From: Polaromonas sp. AER18D-145
GTDB lineage: Bacteria > Pseudomonadota > Gammaproteobacteria > Burkholderiales > Burkholderiaceae_C
Length of the DNA stretch: 64,000 nt
Assembly (NCBI RefSeq): GCF_002379095.1
Contig: NZ_NBZV01000034.1
Span: 1 to 64,000 of the forward strand
Direction: 5' to 3'
Program-made: the position numbers and the translations under genes
Notes under the pieces: model-generated
Database searches by the model: none
What the model saw: only the letters and a program-made list of their open reading frames with translations
What the model was told of the DNA's origin: nothing
Shown here: positions 1 to 10,671 of the stretch, piece by piece
Numbering within the stretch: the first letter of the stretch is position 1
Layout: every line of letters starts with the position of its first letter

Positions 1-172
1 CGGCTGGGCCGGGGTGGCGGACGGGGGGCGGACAGACATGAGCCAAGTTTGGCGCAAGCTGGCACGATTTGCAACCTGTGTGGCGGCCGTCTGGCGGCTT
101 TTGCGCCTAAGCTGCGGTATTGGCGTTAAGGTGTGGCCCATGCGCGGCCGCCCGCGCCGCTGTGAGGAATCT

Positions 173-1807
173 ATGCCTGTTCTGGAGACAAAACTCAACG
201 CCCGCTCGGCCGACTTTCAGGCCAATGCCGCCGCCATGCGCGCGCTGGTGGACGACCTGAAGCTGCAGGTGGCCAAGGCCGCTGCCGGCGGCGGTGAAGC
301 GGCCCGGGCCAAACACGTGGCGCGCGGCAAGCTGCCGCCGCGCGAGCGGGTGCAGATGCTGCTGGACCCGGGCACACCCTTCCTGGAGCTGGCACCGCTG
401 GCGGCGCTGGCCATGTACCCCGACCGTGACGGCAGCGACAGCGCGCCCTGTGCCGGCGTGATCACCGGCATAGGCCGCGTCAACGGTGTGGACTGCATGA
501 TCGTCTGCAATGACGCGACCGTGAAGGGCGGCACCTACTACCCGATGACGGTCAAAAAGCATTTGCGCGCGCAGGAAGTGGCGCAGCAAAACCGCCTGCC
601 CTGCATTTACCTGGTGGATTCGGGCGGTGCCAACCTGCCGAACCAGGACGAGGTGTTTCCCGACCGCGACCATTTCGGCCGCATCTTCTACAACCAGGCC
701 AACATGAGTGCGCAGGGCATTGCGCAGATTGCCGTGGTCATGGGCAGTTGCACGGCCGGCGGCGCCTACGTGCCGGCCATGAGCGACGAAACCATCATCG
801 TCAAGAACCAGGGCACCATCTTCCTGGGCGGCCCGCCGCTGGTGAAAGCCGCCACCGGCGAAATCGTCACCGCCGAAGACCTGGGCGGCGGCGACGTGCA
901 CACCCGGCTGTCGGGCGTGGCCGACTACCTGGCGCAGAACGACGCCCACGCGCTGGCGCTGGCGCGCTCGGCGGTTGCCAACCTGAACGCAAATTTCAAT
1001 AGAAAAGTGCCTGAAGTCCTTTCCAGCCGTGCGCCGCGTGCTCCTGAATATGCAGCAAACGAGGTGTACGGCGTGGTGCCCACGGACACCCGCAAGCCCT
1101 ACGATGTGCGCGAGATCATTGCCCGCATCGTGGATGGCAGCGAGTTCGACGAGTTTAAGGCGCGTTTCGGCAGCACGCTGGTCACCGGCTTTGCGCACAT
1201 CGAAGGCATGCCGGTCGGCATCATCGCCAACAACGGCATCCTGTTCAGCGAGTCGGCGCAAAAGGGCGCCCACTTCATCGAGCTGTGCTGCCAGCGCAAG
1301 ATCCCGCTAGTGTTCTTGCAGAACATCACCGGCTTCATGGTCGGGCGTAAGTACGAGGCTGAGGGCATTGCGCGCCACGGTGCCAAGATGGTGATGGCCG
1401 TGGCCACGGCGCAGGTGCCCAAGTTCACCATCATCATCGGCGGCAGCTTCGGCGCCGGCAACTACGGCATGTGCGGCCGCGCCTACAGCCCGCGCTTTTT
1501 GTGGATGTGGCCGAACGCGCGCATCTGCGTCATGGGCGGCGAGCAGGCCTCTTCCGTGCTGGCCAGCGTGCGACGCGACGCGATCGAGGCCAAGGGCGGC
1601 AGCTGGAGCGCCGACGAAGAAAAGGCCTTCAAGCAACCCATGCTGGACCAGTTCGAGCACCAGTCGCACCCGTATTACTCCAGCGCGCGACTGTGGGACG
1701 ACGGGGTGATCGACCCGGCCGACACGCGCCGCGTGCTGGCGCTGGGCCTGCGCGCCAGTCTGAACGCCCCGATTCCCGAGCCGAAGTTCGGCGTCTTCCG
1801 CATGTAA
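173..1807 (+). CDS. liuB: Acyl-CoA carboxylase beta (carboxyltransferase) subunit, probably methylcrotonyl-CoA carboxylase
   Basis: 544 residues. Carboxyltransferase half of a biotin-dependent acyl-CoA carboxylase; it moves CO2 from biotin to the acyl-CoA, most likely 3-methylcrotonyl-CoA in leucine/isovalerate breakdown. The two crotonase-like carboxyltransferase lobes are visible, with Gly-rich oxyanion motifs such as [12 protein letters not shown] and, in the second lobe, [16 protein letters not shown]. The frame is open upstream to base 14, but ATG 173 has a GAGGAA ribosome site 5 bases ahead and gives the usual family N-terminus. Acyl-CoA dehydrogenase, hydratase, alpha subunit and HMG-CoA lyase genes follow on the same strand, which is why the methylcrotonyl substrate is preferred over propionyl or geranyl-CoA. 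Residues about 272-293 may be derived from a short repeat (see findings). Confidence 0.9.
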   Translation: MPVLETKLNARSADFQANAAAMRALVDDLKLQVAKAAAGGGEAARAKHVARGKLPPRERVQMLLDPGTPFLELAPLAALAMYPDRDGSDSAPCAGVITGIGRVNGVDCMIVCNDATVKGGTYYPMTVKKHLRAQEVAQQNRLPCIYLVDSGGANLPNQDEVFPDRDHFGRIFYNQANMSAQGIAQIAVVMGSCTAGGAYVPAMSDETIIVKNQGTIFLGGPPLVKAATGEIVTAEDLGGGDVHTRLSGVADYLAQNDAHALALARSAVANLNANFNRKVPEVLSSRAPRAPEYAANEVYGVVPTDTRKPYDVREIIARIVDGSEFDEFKARFGSTLVTGFAHIEGMPVGIIANNGILFSESAQKGAHFIELCCQRKIPLVFLQNITGFMVGRKYEAEGIARHGAKMVMAVATAQVPKFTIIIGGSFGAGNYGMCGRAYSPRFLWMWPNARICVMGGEQASSVLASVRRDAIEAKGGSWSADEEKAFKQPMLDQFEHQSHPYYSSARLWDDGVIDPADTRRVLALGLRASLNAPIPEPKFGVFRM

Positions 1808-1825
1808 CCGGCCCAGGAAAAGAAA

Positions 1826-2965
1826 ATGTCCAACGCTTCCATCTACGACACGCCCGAATACGAATCCCTGCGCGACCAGATCGCCCGCTTCATTGCCAAG
1901 GAAGTGGAGCCGCACGCCGCCGCCTGGGAGGAACAGGGCTTTGTGCCGCGCGAAGTCCTCAAGCGCATGGGCGCCGTCGGCCTGTTCGGCCTGATGTACG
2001 AAGAAAAATACGGCGGCGCCGACAGCGACGCGATGACAAACCTGGTGTTTGCCGAGGCGTTGTCGCAGTCCACCTTTGCCGGCTTCATCATCACCGTGCT
2101 GGTCCACACCGACATGGCCAGCCCGCACCTGCACCACGCGGGCAATGCGGAACAAAAAGACAAGTACCTGAAGAAGGTGATTGCCGGCGAGCTGATCACC
2201 GCGGTCGGCATCACCGAGCCGGGCGCCGGCTCCGACGTGGCGGGCATACGCAGCACCGCCAGGCGGGACGGCGACGACTGGGTCCTCAACGGCACCAAGA
2301 TGTTCATCACCAACGGCGTGCATGCCGACCTGTACTTTGTGGCGGCCAAGACCGGGCCGGGCAAGCGCGACATCTCGATGTTCATCGTCGAGAAAGGCAC
2401 GCCGGGTTTCACCGTCGGCCGCGCGCTGAAGAAAACCGGCTGGTTGTCGTCCGACACGGCCGAGCTGATCTTCGACAACGTGCGCATCCCCGCCTGGAAC
2501 CTGCTGGGCGAGGAGGGCAAGGGTTTTTATTCGGTCATGAAAAACTTCCAGACCGAACGCATCGCGCTGGGTGCCATGGCGGTGGGCCACTGCCAGCAGG
2601 CGCTCAAGCTCACGCTGGACTACGTGCGCCAGCGCCAGGCCTTTGGCGGGCCGCTGTGGGACCAGCAGGTGATCCGCCAGCGCCTGGCCATGCTGGACGC
2701 GAAGACGCGTGCCGCACGCGCCTTCATGTACCACTGCGCCTGGCGTGTCACGCAAGGCCACGACATCGTGCAGGACGTGTCCATGCTCAAGGCGCTGACC
2801 GGTGAGCTGGTCAACGAGGTGGTGCAGACCTGCCAGCAGTTTCACGGCGGCATGGGCTTCATCCGCGAGACGGCCATCGAGCGCCTGTGGCGCGATGCAC
2901 GCGTGCTGGCCATAGGCGGCGGCGCCACCGAAGTGATGCTGGAAGAAGTGGCCAAGCGTTACTGA
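1826..2965 (+). CDS. Acyl-CoA dehydrogenase
   Basis: 379 residues, FAD-dependent acyl-CoA dehydrogenase of the usual length, 18 bases after liuB. The family signature GITEPGAGSDVAG and the C-terminal motif GGMGFIRE are present. The position that carries the catalytic Glu in medium-chain enzymes is Gly here (AIGGGATEV), whereas Glu244 in TERIALGAM lies where isovaleryl-CoA and long-chain dehydrogenases keep theirs. That fits oxidation of a branched or long acyl-CoA. The cluster suggests isovaleryl-CoA, but the N-terminus is unlike typical LiuA, and a citronellyl-CoA-type (AtuD-like) substrate is possible, so no symbol is given. Confidence 0.88.
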   Translation: MSNASIYDTPEYESLRDQIARFIAKEVEPHAAAWEEQGFVPREVLKRMGAVGLFGLMYEEKYGGADSDAMTNLVFAEALSQSTFAGFIITVLVHTDMASPHLHHAGNAEQKDKYLKKVIAGELITAVGITEPGAGSDVAGIRSTARRDGDDWVLNGTKMFITNGVHADLYFVAAKTGPGKRDISMFIVEKGTPGFTVGRALKKTGWLSSDTAELIFDNVRIPAWNLLGEEGKGFYSVMKNFQTERIALGAMAVGHCQQALKLTLDYVRQRQAFGGPLWDQQVIRQRLAMLDAKTRAARAFMYHCAWRVTQGHDIVQDVSMLKALTGELVNEVVQTCQQFHGGMGFIRETAIERLWRDARVLAIGGGATEVMLEEVAKRY

Positions 2966-2991
2966 GCTATTGAGCTACTGAGGAAGAAACC

Positions 2992-3777
2992 ATGAATCAC
3001 CTGCAACTGGCCTGCGACGGCGGCGTCGCCACCGTCACTCTCAATCGCCCCGACGTTCGGAACGCCTTCAACGACGAAGTCATCGCCGAGATGACCGCAT
3101 GTTTCCAGGACCTCGGTGCGCGTGATGACGTGCGCTGCATCCTGCTGGCGGCCAACGGCACGGCCTTCTGTGCCGGCGCGGACCTGAACTGGATGAAACG
3201 CATGGCCACCTATTCGCGCGAGGAAAACCTTGCCGATGCGGGTGCGCTGGCGGAAATGCTGCGCGTGATTTATGCCTGTCCCAAACCGACCATCGCGCGC
3301 GTGCAGGGCGACGTATATGCGGGCGGCACCGGCCTGGTGGCGGCCTGTGACATGGCGGTGTCGGTGGACACGGCCGGTTATTGCCTCAGCGAAGTGAAGC
3401 TGGGCCTGATTCCCGCGACCATCAGCCCGTATGTGATTCGCGCCATGGGCGCGCGGGCGTCGCACCGCTACTTCCTGACCGCCGAACGTTTCAGTGCCGC
3501 AGAAGCCCTGCGCATCGGCTTTGTGCATGAGGTGGTGAGTGCCGCCGAGCTCGACGGCAAGGTGGCCGAACTGGCGAAAACGCTCGTCAATGCCGGCCCG
3601 CAGGCGGTGCGCCTGTGCAAGAAACTGGTGCAGGACGTGGCGGAGCAGGCCATCACCCCGGCGCTGGTGCAGATGACGGTGGAAGGCATTGCCGACATCC
3701 GCGTCAGCCCGGAGGGCCGTGAAGGCGTGCAGTCTTTTCTGCAAAAACGCAAGCCCAACTGGCTGCCATCGGCCTGA
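2992..3777 (+). CDS. liuC: Enoyl-CoA hydratase, probably methylglutaconyl-CoA hydratase
   Basis: 261 residues, crotonase fold. N-terminal TVTLNRPDVRNAFND and the oxyanion segment AFCAGADLNWM (about residues 59-69) are standard, as is the YAGGTGLVAACD helix. The gene lies 26 bases after the acyl-CoA dehydrogenase gene in the same run. In the leucine pathway this step hydrates 3-methylglutaconyl-CoA to HMG-CoA, the substrate of the HMG-CoA lyase encoded 5 kb downstream. Family is certain; substrate is inferred from context. Confidence 0.85.
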   Translation: MNHLQLACDGGVATVTLNRPDVRNAFNDEVIAEMTACFQDLGARDDVRCILLAANGTAFCAGADLNWMKRMATYSREENLADAGALAEMLRVIYACPKPTIARVQGDVYAGGTGLVAACDMAVSVDTAGYCLSEVKLGLIPATISPYVIRAMGARASHRYFLTAERFSAAEALRIGFVHEVVSAAELDGKVAELAKTLVNAGPQAVRLCKKLVQDVAEQAITPALVQMTVEGIADIRVSPEGREGVQSFLQKRKPNWLPSA

Positions 3778-3795
3778 AGCCACGGCACGCCGACC

Positions 3796-4932
3796 ATGAA
3801 GCTGAAGACGCTGTTTCTTGTTGCTGCGCTGCTGGGGGCCTGGCTGGCCCCGGCCGCGGCGCAGTCCGGCGACCTGGATGCCTCGCTCAACGAGACGGTG
3901 GTGCAGATTCCCAAAGCCGGGTCGCCTGCGCTTGCGCTGGAAACCACCGTTTACAAACCCGAGGGCGCGGGGCCTTTTCCCCTGGCCATCATCAACCACG
4001 GCAAGGCCTTTGGCAAGGCGCGTGAGCAGGCGCGTTATCGCCCGGCGATTGCGGCCCGCTATTTTCTGCAGCGCGGCTACGCGGTCATTGTCCCGATGCG
4101 GCAGGGGTTCTCGAACTCAGGCGGCAACTATGCCGGGGCCGGATGCGATCTCGAGGGCAATGGCCTGGCGCATGCCGGTGACGTGAAGGCCACGCTCGAT
4201 TACGTGACCGCGCAGCCGTGGGCAGACAGGAACAACATCGTCGTGCTGGGCCAGTCCCACGGCGGGTGGACCACGCTGGCCTTTGGGGCGCAAGCCTATC
4301 CCGGCGTCAAGGCCCTGGTCAACTTTGCCGGCGGCCTGCGGCAGGAAAAGTGCCCGGGCTGGGAGCAGGCCCTGGCGCTTGGCGCCGGCCGTTATGCCCG
4401 GGACACCCGCTTGCCGTCGCTCTGGTTTTATGGTGACAACGACAGCTACTTCAGCACCCACACTTTTCGCGCCATGCACGCGCAGTACACGGCCTCGGGC
4501 GGCAAGGCCAGGCTGGTGGCTTTTGGCGAGTTCGGAAGCGATGCGCACCACCTGTTTGGGTCGCGTGCCGGCCAACCGGTCTGGCAACCCGAAGTCAGCC
4601 GCCTGTTGGCCGCCGTGGGCCTGCCGAGCGAGCGACAGGCGAAGTTTGCCAAATACGGAACCGCCGGCCTGACGCCCCTTCCGCCGGAAACGGACTTTGC
4701 CGCGCTGGAAAATATCATCAAGCTGCCGCATGTCAAAAGCGCAGGCCGTGCGGGCTACCAGGCGTATCTGACGAAACTGATTCCGCGCGCGTTTGCCATC
4801 GGGGCCGACGGCGCCTGGGGCTGGGCCGACGGGGGTGAAGACCCGCTGAAACGGGCACTGGAGAACTGCCAGCGCCACAGCAAGGCCGAGTGCCGGCTGT
4901 ATTCGGTCGACGACTTTGTCGTCTGGCAGTAG
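3796..4932 (+). CDS. Secreted alpha/beta hydrolase (dienelactone hydrolase-like)
   Basis: 378 residues. N-terminal signal peptide with a hydrophobic core and AAAQS cleavage region, so probably periplasmic. The alpha/beta hydrolase core begins near residue 50; the nucleophile elbow is GQSHGGW (Ser about residue 154), and later Asp (GDND) and His (DAHH) are candidate triad members. The C-terminal quarter after residue about 270 has no recognised domain. It sits between liuC and the alpha subunit genes, but no leucine-pathway reaction needs a periplasmic esterase, so the role is unknown. Confidence 0.75.
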   Translation: MKLKTLFLVAALLGAWLAPAAAQSGDLDASLNETVVQIPKAGSPALALETTVYKPEGAGPFPLAIINHGKAFGKAREQARYRPAIAARYFLQRGYAVIVPMRQGFSNSGGNYAGAGCDLEGNGLAHAGDVKATLDYVTAQPWADRNNIVVLGQSHGGWTTLAFGAQAYPGVKALVNFAGGLRQEKCPGWEQALALGAGRYARDTRLPSLWFYGDNDSYFSTHTFRAMHAQYTASGGKARLVAFGEFGSDAHHLFGSRAGQPVWQPEVSRLLAAVGLPSERQAKFAKYGTAGLTPLPPETDFAALENIIKLPHVKSAGRAGYQAYLTKLIPRAFAIGADGAWGWADGGEDPLKRALENCQRHSKAECRLYSVDDFVVWQ

Positions 4933-4944
4933 GCGCGGATTGCG

Positions 4945-5616
4945 ATGCAGGCCATGGACACCGCACAACTGATTGCCCTCGCCGGCGCGCTCGGCTGGGC
5001 CAGCGGCGTGCGGCTGTACCTGGTGGTGCTGCTGACCGGCCTGGCCGGCTTCATGGGCTGGATCACGCTGCCGCCCGGCCTGCATCTGCTGGCGCATCCT
5101 GTGGTGCTGGGTGCCAGCGGCTTCATGGTGCTTGTCGAATTTTTTGCCGACAAGATTCCGGGGCTGGATTCGCTGTGGGACGTGGTGCACACCCTGATCC
5201 GCATTCCCGCCGGCGCGGCCCTGGCGGCCGGCGTGTTCGGCGCCGACAGCGGGCTGATGGCGCTGCTTGCGGCGCTGGCGGGCGGCACGCTGGCGGCCAC
5301 CAGCCATGCCGCCAAGGCGACGACCCGCGCGGCCATCAACACCTCGCCCGAACCCTTCAGCAACGTGGGGGCGTCCCTGCTCGAAGACGGCCTGGTGCCG
5401 TTGGGCCTATGGCTGGCGATTGCGCATCCGCTGGTGTTTGTGGTCGTGCTGTTGCTCGTGCTGGTGGTCAGCGTGTGGCTGATCCGCCTCTGCTGGCGCT
5501 TCCTGACGCAGCTGTTTGTCCGTGTTGCCCGCATTTTCAGCGGCAAGCCTGATACCGGCCTGCCGCCTGCCTTTACCTTGAAATCCCCTTTCTCAAAGAA
5601 CGACCGACATGTTTAA
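4945..5616 (+). CDS. DUF4126 family membrane protein
   Basis: 223 residues, several hydrophobic helices (residues about 9-33, 43-60, 85-120, 150-185) and a short polar tail. The segment SHAAKATTRAAINTSPEP is characteristic of DUF4126. Function unknown. A second ATG three codons in (MDTAQL) is also possible. Its last codons, CAT GTT TAA, overlap the first, incomplete copy of the alpha-subunit start (ATGTTTAA), so the two genes were probably once translationally coupled. Confidence 0.75.
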   Translation: MQAMDTAQLIALAGALGWASGVRLYLVVLLTGLAGFMGWITLPPGLHLLAHPVVLGASGFMVLVEFFADKIPGLDSLWDVVHTLIRIPAGAALAAGVFGADSGLMALLAALAGGTLAATSHAAKATTRAAINTSPEPFSNVGASLLEDGLVPLGLWLAIAHPLVFVVVLLLVLVVSVWLIRLCWRFLTQLFVRVARIFSGKPDTGLPPAFTLKSPFSKNDRHV

Positions 5617-5643
5617 AAAAATACTGATCGCCAACCGCGGTGA
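5609..5643 (+). repeat. Partial duplicate of the alpha-subunit gene start
   Basis: 35 bases from ATG that match the true gene start at 5727-5761 with a single mismatch (C/T at the ninth codon). The copy encodes the same first 11 residues, then diverges. The two copies are 118 bases apart. Confidence 0.9.
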
Positions 5644-5726
5644 CCAGCCGCAAAGCGGCGCAGCAGCGAAGCTACATCGCATGGCACGCGGAGCGTGCGC
5701 AGGCTATTTCACCGCGAGAACCCACC

Positions 5727-5734
<8 letters not shown>
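5609..5734 (+). other. 41-codon upstream ORF made by the duplicated start
   Basis: Reading from the duplicated ATG gives a 41-residue peptide that begins MFKKILIANRG and stops at TAA 5732-5734, inside the ATGTTTAA at the true start of the alpha subunit. It could pass translation from DUF4126 to the alpha subunit by termination-reinitiation. No sign that the peptide itself has a function. Confidence 0.4.
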
Positions 5735-7718
<1,984 letters not shown>

Positions 7719-7887
7719 GGGCGATGGCCTCCGGCGGCGCCGCCAGGAAGGTCTGCATGAGGCCCGGCAAGCGCCCCATCACCGTTCTCCCTGAGCTTGT
7801 CGAAGGGCTTCGACAAGCTCAGCCCGAACGGGGTGCGGGGAAAACATCAACCGGGCCCGGACGCCACGGTGGCGGCACAATCACGGC
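7719..7887. repeat. Intergenic region with REP-like palindrome (family A, copy 1)
   Basis: The gap holds a perfect 14-bp inverted repeat, TGAGCTTGTCGAAG at 7792-7805 and its complement at 7808-7821, followed by CCCGAACGGG. This is the widespread proteobacterial palindromic repeat; related copies lie at 34222-34282 and 57198-57300. It may end or stabilise the alpha-subunit transcript. Nothing else was recognised in this gap. Confidence 0.85.
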
Positions 7888-8817
7888 ATGAAAATTTCCT
7901 TTTGTTGTACCGATACCAAGGCCGAGCCCTGGCTGGCCGGATTGCGCGCCGCCTTTCCGGCCGATCACGTGGAACAGTGGGCGCCGGGCGCCCCGCCGGC
8001 AGACTATGCGGTGGTCTGGGCGCCGCCCCAGCAGTTTCTGGACGAGCAGCCGCAGCTCAAGGCCTTGTTCAACATCGGGGCGGGCGTGGATGCGCTGATG
8101 AAGCTGCGCCTGCCGCCCCAGGCGGCCGTGGTACGGCTGGACGATGCCGGCATGTCGGTGCAGATGGCCGAGTATGTGTGCCATGCGGTGATCCGGCATT
8201 TCCGCGAATTCGACGGCTACGAGGCCGATGTCAAACAGGGCACATGGTCCTACCGCAAGCCACGGCTGCGCCAGGATTTTCCGGTCGGCGTCATGGGCCT
8301 GGGCGTGCTCGGCGAACGTGTGGCCCGGGCGCTGGCGCAGTTTGACTATCCGGTTCTGGGCTGGAGCCGGTCCACCAAAACGATAGCGGGCGTGCAGTGT
8401 TTTTCAGGGCAGGCCGGGCTGGATGATTTCCTGTCGGGCACGCGCGTGCTGGTGTGCCTGCTGCCGCTGACCCCCGACACGCAGGGCATCATGAACCGGC
8501 AAACGCTGTCCAGGCTGCGGCCCGGCGGGTACGTCGTCAACGTGGCGCGCGGCACGCACCTGGTGGACGAGGACCTGATGGCGCTGCTCGACAGCGGCCA
8601 TCTGGCCGGCGCCACGCTGGATGTCTTTCGCACCGAACCGCTGCCGGCCACCCATCCATTCTGGAAACACCCCCTCATCACCGTCACGCCGCACACCTCG
8701 GCCCGGACCCTGCGCGAGGAAAGCATTGCGCAGATTGCGGGCAAGATCGCGGCGCTCCAGGCGGGGCAACCGATTGCCAGCCTTGCCGGTGTGGTTGACC
8801 CGAAAAAAGGATACTGA
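7888..8817 (+). CDS. D-2-hydroxyacid dehydrogenase, glyoxylate/hydroxypyruvate reductase A type
   Basis: 309 residues, GhrA-like NAD(P)-dependent 2-hydroxyacid dehydrogenase, full length. The nucleotide-binding loop is GVMGLGVLGERVA; the catalytic trio is visible as Arg in NVARGTH, Glu in DVFRTEPLP and His in TPHTSAR. It reduces glyoxylate, hydroxypyruvate or a related 2-keto acid. Its place between the carboxylase and HMG-CoA lyase genes has no obvious pathway meaning. The stop codon is followed within 3 bases by a family B repeat. Confidence 0.85.
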   Translation: MKISFCCTDTKAEPWLAGLRAAFPADHVEQWAPGAPPADYAVVWAPPQQFLDEQPQLKALFNIGAGVDALMKLRLPPQAAVVRLDDAGMSVQMAEYVCHAVIRHFREFDGYEADVKQGTWSYRKPRLRQDFPVGVMGLGVLGERVARALAQFDYPVLGWSRSTKTIAGVQCFSGQAGLDDFLSGTRVLVCLLPLTPDTQGIMNRQTLSRLRPGGYVVNVARGTHLVDEDLMALLDSGHLAGATLDVFRTEPLPATHPFWKHPLITVTPHTSARTLREESIAQIAGKIAALQAGQPIASLAGVVDPKKGY

Positions 8818-8818
8818 T

Positions 8819-8920
8819 GTTGCCCCCACGGTCGTTCGCTTCGCGTAACTCCCTGCCCCCCGAGGGGGCCGCTGCGCCTGCGGCCCGGCGAAGCCGGTTC
8901 CGCGGCCCCTGCTTGGTTGC
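8819..8920 (-). repeat. Family B repeat, copy 1 (post-stop repeat)
   Basis: GC-rich about 100-bp repeat that begins GCCCCCACGGTCG right after the dehydrogenase stop, has the hairpin CCCCCCGAGGGGG in the middle, and ends in CGGTTCCGCGGCCCCTG. It is the reverse complement of copies at 32478 and 43046. Strand is given relative to those copies. Confidence 0.85.
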
Positions 8921-8967
8921 TAACCGGTTACCGCCTCGCGATCACAATATGTCCTGAAGGAGCCCCA

Positions 8968-9876
8968 ATGAAACTGCCAGCCAGAGTCAAAATTGTTGAT
9001 GTTGGTCCGCGCGACGGCCTGCAGAACGAAAAAGCGCAGGTGCCCGCCGCCGTCAAGATCGAGCTGGTGCACCGCCTGCAGGACGCCGGCCTCACTGAAA
9101 TTGAAGTCACCAGTTTTGTGTCGCCCAAATGGGTGCCGCAAATGGCGGACGCTGCCGAGGTCATGGCCGGCATCACGCGCAAGCCCGGTGTGCGTTATTC
9201 GGTGCTGACGCCCAACATGAAGGGCTTCGAGGCCGCCGTGTTGTCCAAACCCGATGAAATTGTCGTGTTTGCCGCCGCCAGCGAGGCTTTCAGCCAGCGC
9301 AACATCAACTGCTCCATCGCTGAAAGCATTGAGCGTTTCCGTCCCGTGGCCGAGGCCGCCCGGGCGCACAACATTCGCGTGCGCGGTGCGATTTCCTGCG
9401 CCGTGGGCTGCCCTTACGAAGGCGAGGTCGCGCCGGAGCGTGTCGAGATGGTGGCGCGCCTGCTCAAGGACATCGGTGTGCAGCACATCGGTGTGGCGGA
9501 CACGATTGGCGTGGGCACGCCGCTGAAGGTCCAGCGCGCGATGGAAGCCGCACTGAAACACTACGCCATCGACGAGGTGTCCGGGCATTTTCACGACACC
9601 TATGGCCAGGCCCTGGGCAACACGCTGATCTGCCTCGAAATGGGCATCTGGAACTACGACACCTCGTCGGCCGGCCTGGGCGGCTGCCCGTATGCCAAGG
9701 GCGCGACCGGCAATGTGGCGACCGAAGACGTGGTCTACATGCTGCAGGGCATGGGCATAGACACCGGCATCGACCTCGACAAGCTGATTGATGCCGGCAA
9801 GTTCATCAGCGACTACCTGGAGCGCAAGCCCAATTCGCGCGCCGCCACCGCCTTGCTCAACAAGAGGCTGGGGTGA
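8968..9876 (+). CDS. liuE: Hydroxymethylglutaryl-CoA lyase
   Basis: 302 residues, HMG-CoA lyase (TIM barrel, divalent metal); cleaves HMG-CoA to acetyl-CoA and acetoacetate, the last step of leucine/isovalerate breakdown. Start of the barrel VDVGPRDGLQNEK, metal ligands in HFHDTYG, and the active-site Cys loop GLGGCPYAKGATGN are all present. ATG 8968 is chosen over the upstream frame extension to 8917 because AAGGAG lies 5 bases ahead of it and the protein then begins at the conserved KLPARVKIVDVGPRDG. It follows a family B repeat and overlaps the next gene at TGATG. Confidence 0.93.
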   Translation: MKLPARVKIVDVGPRDGLQNEKAQVPAAVKIELVHRLQDAGLTEIEVTSFVSPKWVPQMADAAEVMAGITRKPGVRYSVLTPNMKGFEAAVLSKPDEIVVFAAASEAFSQRNINCSIAESIERFRPVAEAARAHNIRVRGAISCAVGCPYEGEVAPERVEMVARLLKDIGVQHIGVADTIGVGTPLKVQRAMEAALKHYAIDEVSGHFHDTYGQALGNTLICLEMGIWNYDTSSAGLGGCPYAKGATGNVATEDVVYMLQGMGIDTGIDLDKLIDAGKFISDYLERKPNSRAATALLNKRLG

Positions 9877-10631
9877 TGTGTGGCGGTGAGCTCAAGGTGT
9901 TGCCTGAAGGCGTGCAACGCGTCGCCGCGGAACTGCAGGCCAAGGGCCACCCGCATTCGCCGGTGATGCTGGACGATGCGGCGCGCACCGCGCAGCAGGC
10001 GGCCGATGCCCTGGGCATCGCCCTGGGCCAGATCGCCAAAAGCATCATCTTTCGCCGCAAGTCCGATGACGCGGTGGTGCTGGTCATCACGGCCGGCGAC
10101 CAGCGGGTCGACGAGCGCAAGGTCGAAGCCCTGGTCTGCCCCGATGGCAAGCGGCTGGGCCGGGCGGATGCGGCGTTTGTCAAAACCCGCACCGGCTTTT
10201 CGATAGGCGGCGTCTCGCCGCTGGCGCATGCCACACCGCCCGTCACGCTGATCGACCAGAGCCTGTTCCGTTTTGAAGAGGTCTGGGCGGCGGCCGGCCA
10301 CCCGCATGGGGTGTTCAAACTCAGCCCGCAGGGGCTCGTCGCCCTCACCGGCGCGCCTGTGGCCGACGTGGCGGTGGACCCGGTGCAGGAACAGGTCGCG
10401 CAGCAACGCGCTATCTTTCTGGTAGCGGACCGCGCCCGTGAAATAAAGGGTCAGACCGAAAACCTTCCTTCGCCCTGCATCTCGGTGTGCCGCATGGACG
10501 CGGTCAGCGGCTGGTGTGAGGGCTGCTTCCGTACCCGCGACGAAATTGCCGGCTGGAGCGGGGCGACGGATGCGGGCAAACGTGTGGTCTGGACCCTGAT
10601 CGAGCAGCGCATGGCCGCGCTGCAAGCCTGA
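9876..10631 (+). CDS. YbaK-type aminoacyl-tRNA deacylase fused to a DUF1289 domain
   Basis: 251 residues in two parts. Residues about 1-165 form a YbaK/ProX editing domain, with the typical AKSIIFRRKSDD strand and GGVSPLAH loop; this family hydrolyses mis-charged Cys- or Ala-tRNA. Residues about 195-245 are a DUF1289 zinc-ribbon-like domain with the pattern PCISVCRMD, CEGCFRT and EIAGW. The linker (about residues 178-195) coincides with a short repeat. The start ATG shares a base with the liuE stop (TGATG), so the two are probably co-translated; GTG 9873 is an alternative. No functional link to leucine breakdown is known. Confidence 0.8.
   Translation: MCGGELKVLPEGVQRVAAELQAKGHPHSPVMLDDAARTAQQAADALGIALGQIAKSIIFRRKSDDAVVLVITAGDQRVDERKVEALVCPDGKRLGRADAAFVKTRTGFSIGGVSPLAHATPPVTLIDQSLFRFEEVWAAAGHPHGVFKLSPQGLVALTGAPVADVAVDPVQEQVAQQRAIFLVADRAREIKGQTENLPSPCISVCRMDAVSGWCEGCFRTRDEIAGWSGATDAGKRVVWTLIEQRMAALQA
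10408..10462 (+). repeat. Family E short repeat inside the YbaK-DUF1289 gene
   Basis: Contains CTATCTTTCTGGTAGC then GCGCCCGTGAAATAAAGGG, matching the complement of the intergenic copy at 27421-27480 (GCCCGTGAAATAAGGGCTG). It is read in frame and forms the linker between the two domains. Confidence 0.6.
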
Positions 10632-10671
10632 CTGACCCTGTCCTCAACGCATCCACCCCGGCGAGCGTGCC

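Noticed and set aside
45-60. 16 identical bases AAGTTTGGCGCAAGCT at 45-60 and 11385-11400, both upstream of genes
   Set aside because: About half a match of this length is expected by chance in 64 kb, and no palindrome or known operator is present, so a shared regulator cannot be claimed.
60-74. Sigma-54-like promoter CTGGCACGATTTGCAA upstream of liuB
   Set aside because: GG and GC elements are two bases too close for the -24/-12 spacing, so sigma-54 could not use it.
7797-8345. 182-codon forward frame starting in the REP-like repeat
   Set aside because: It overlaps the well-supported 2-hydroxyacid dehydrogenase gene in another frame, and its start lies in repeat sequence.
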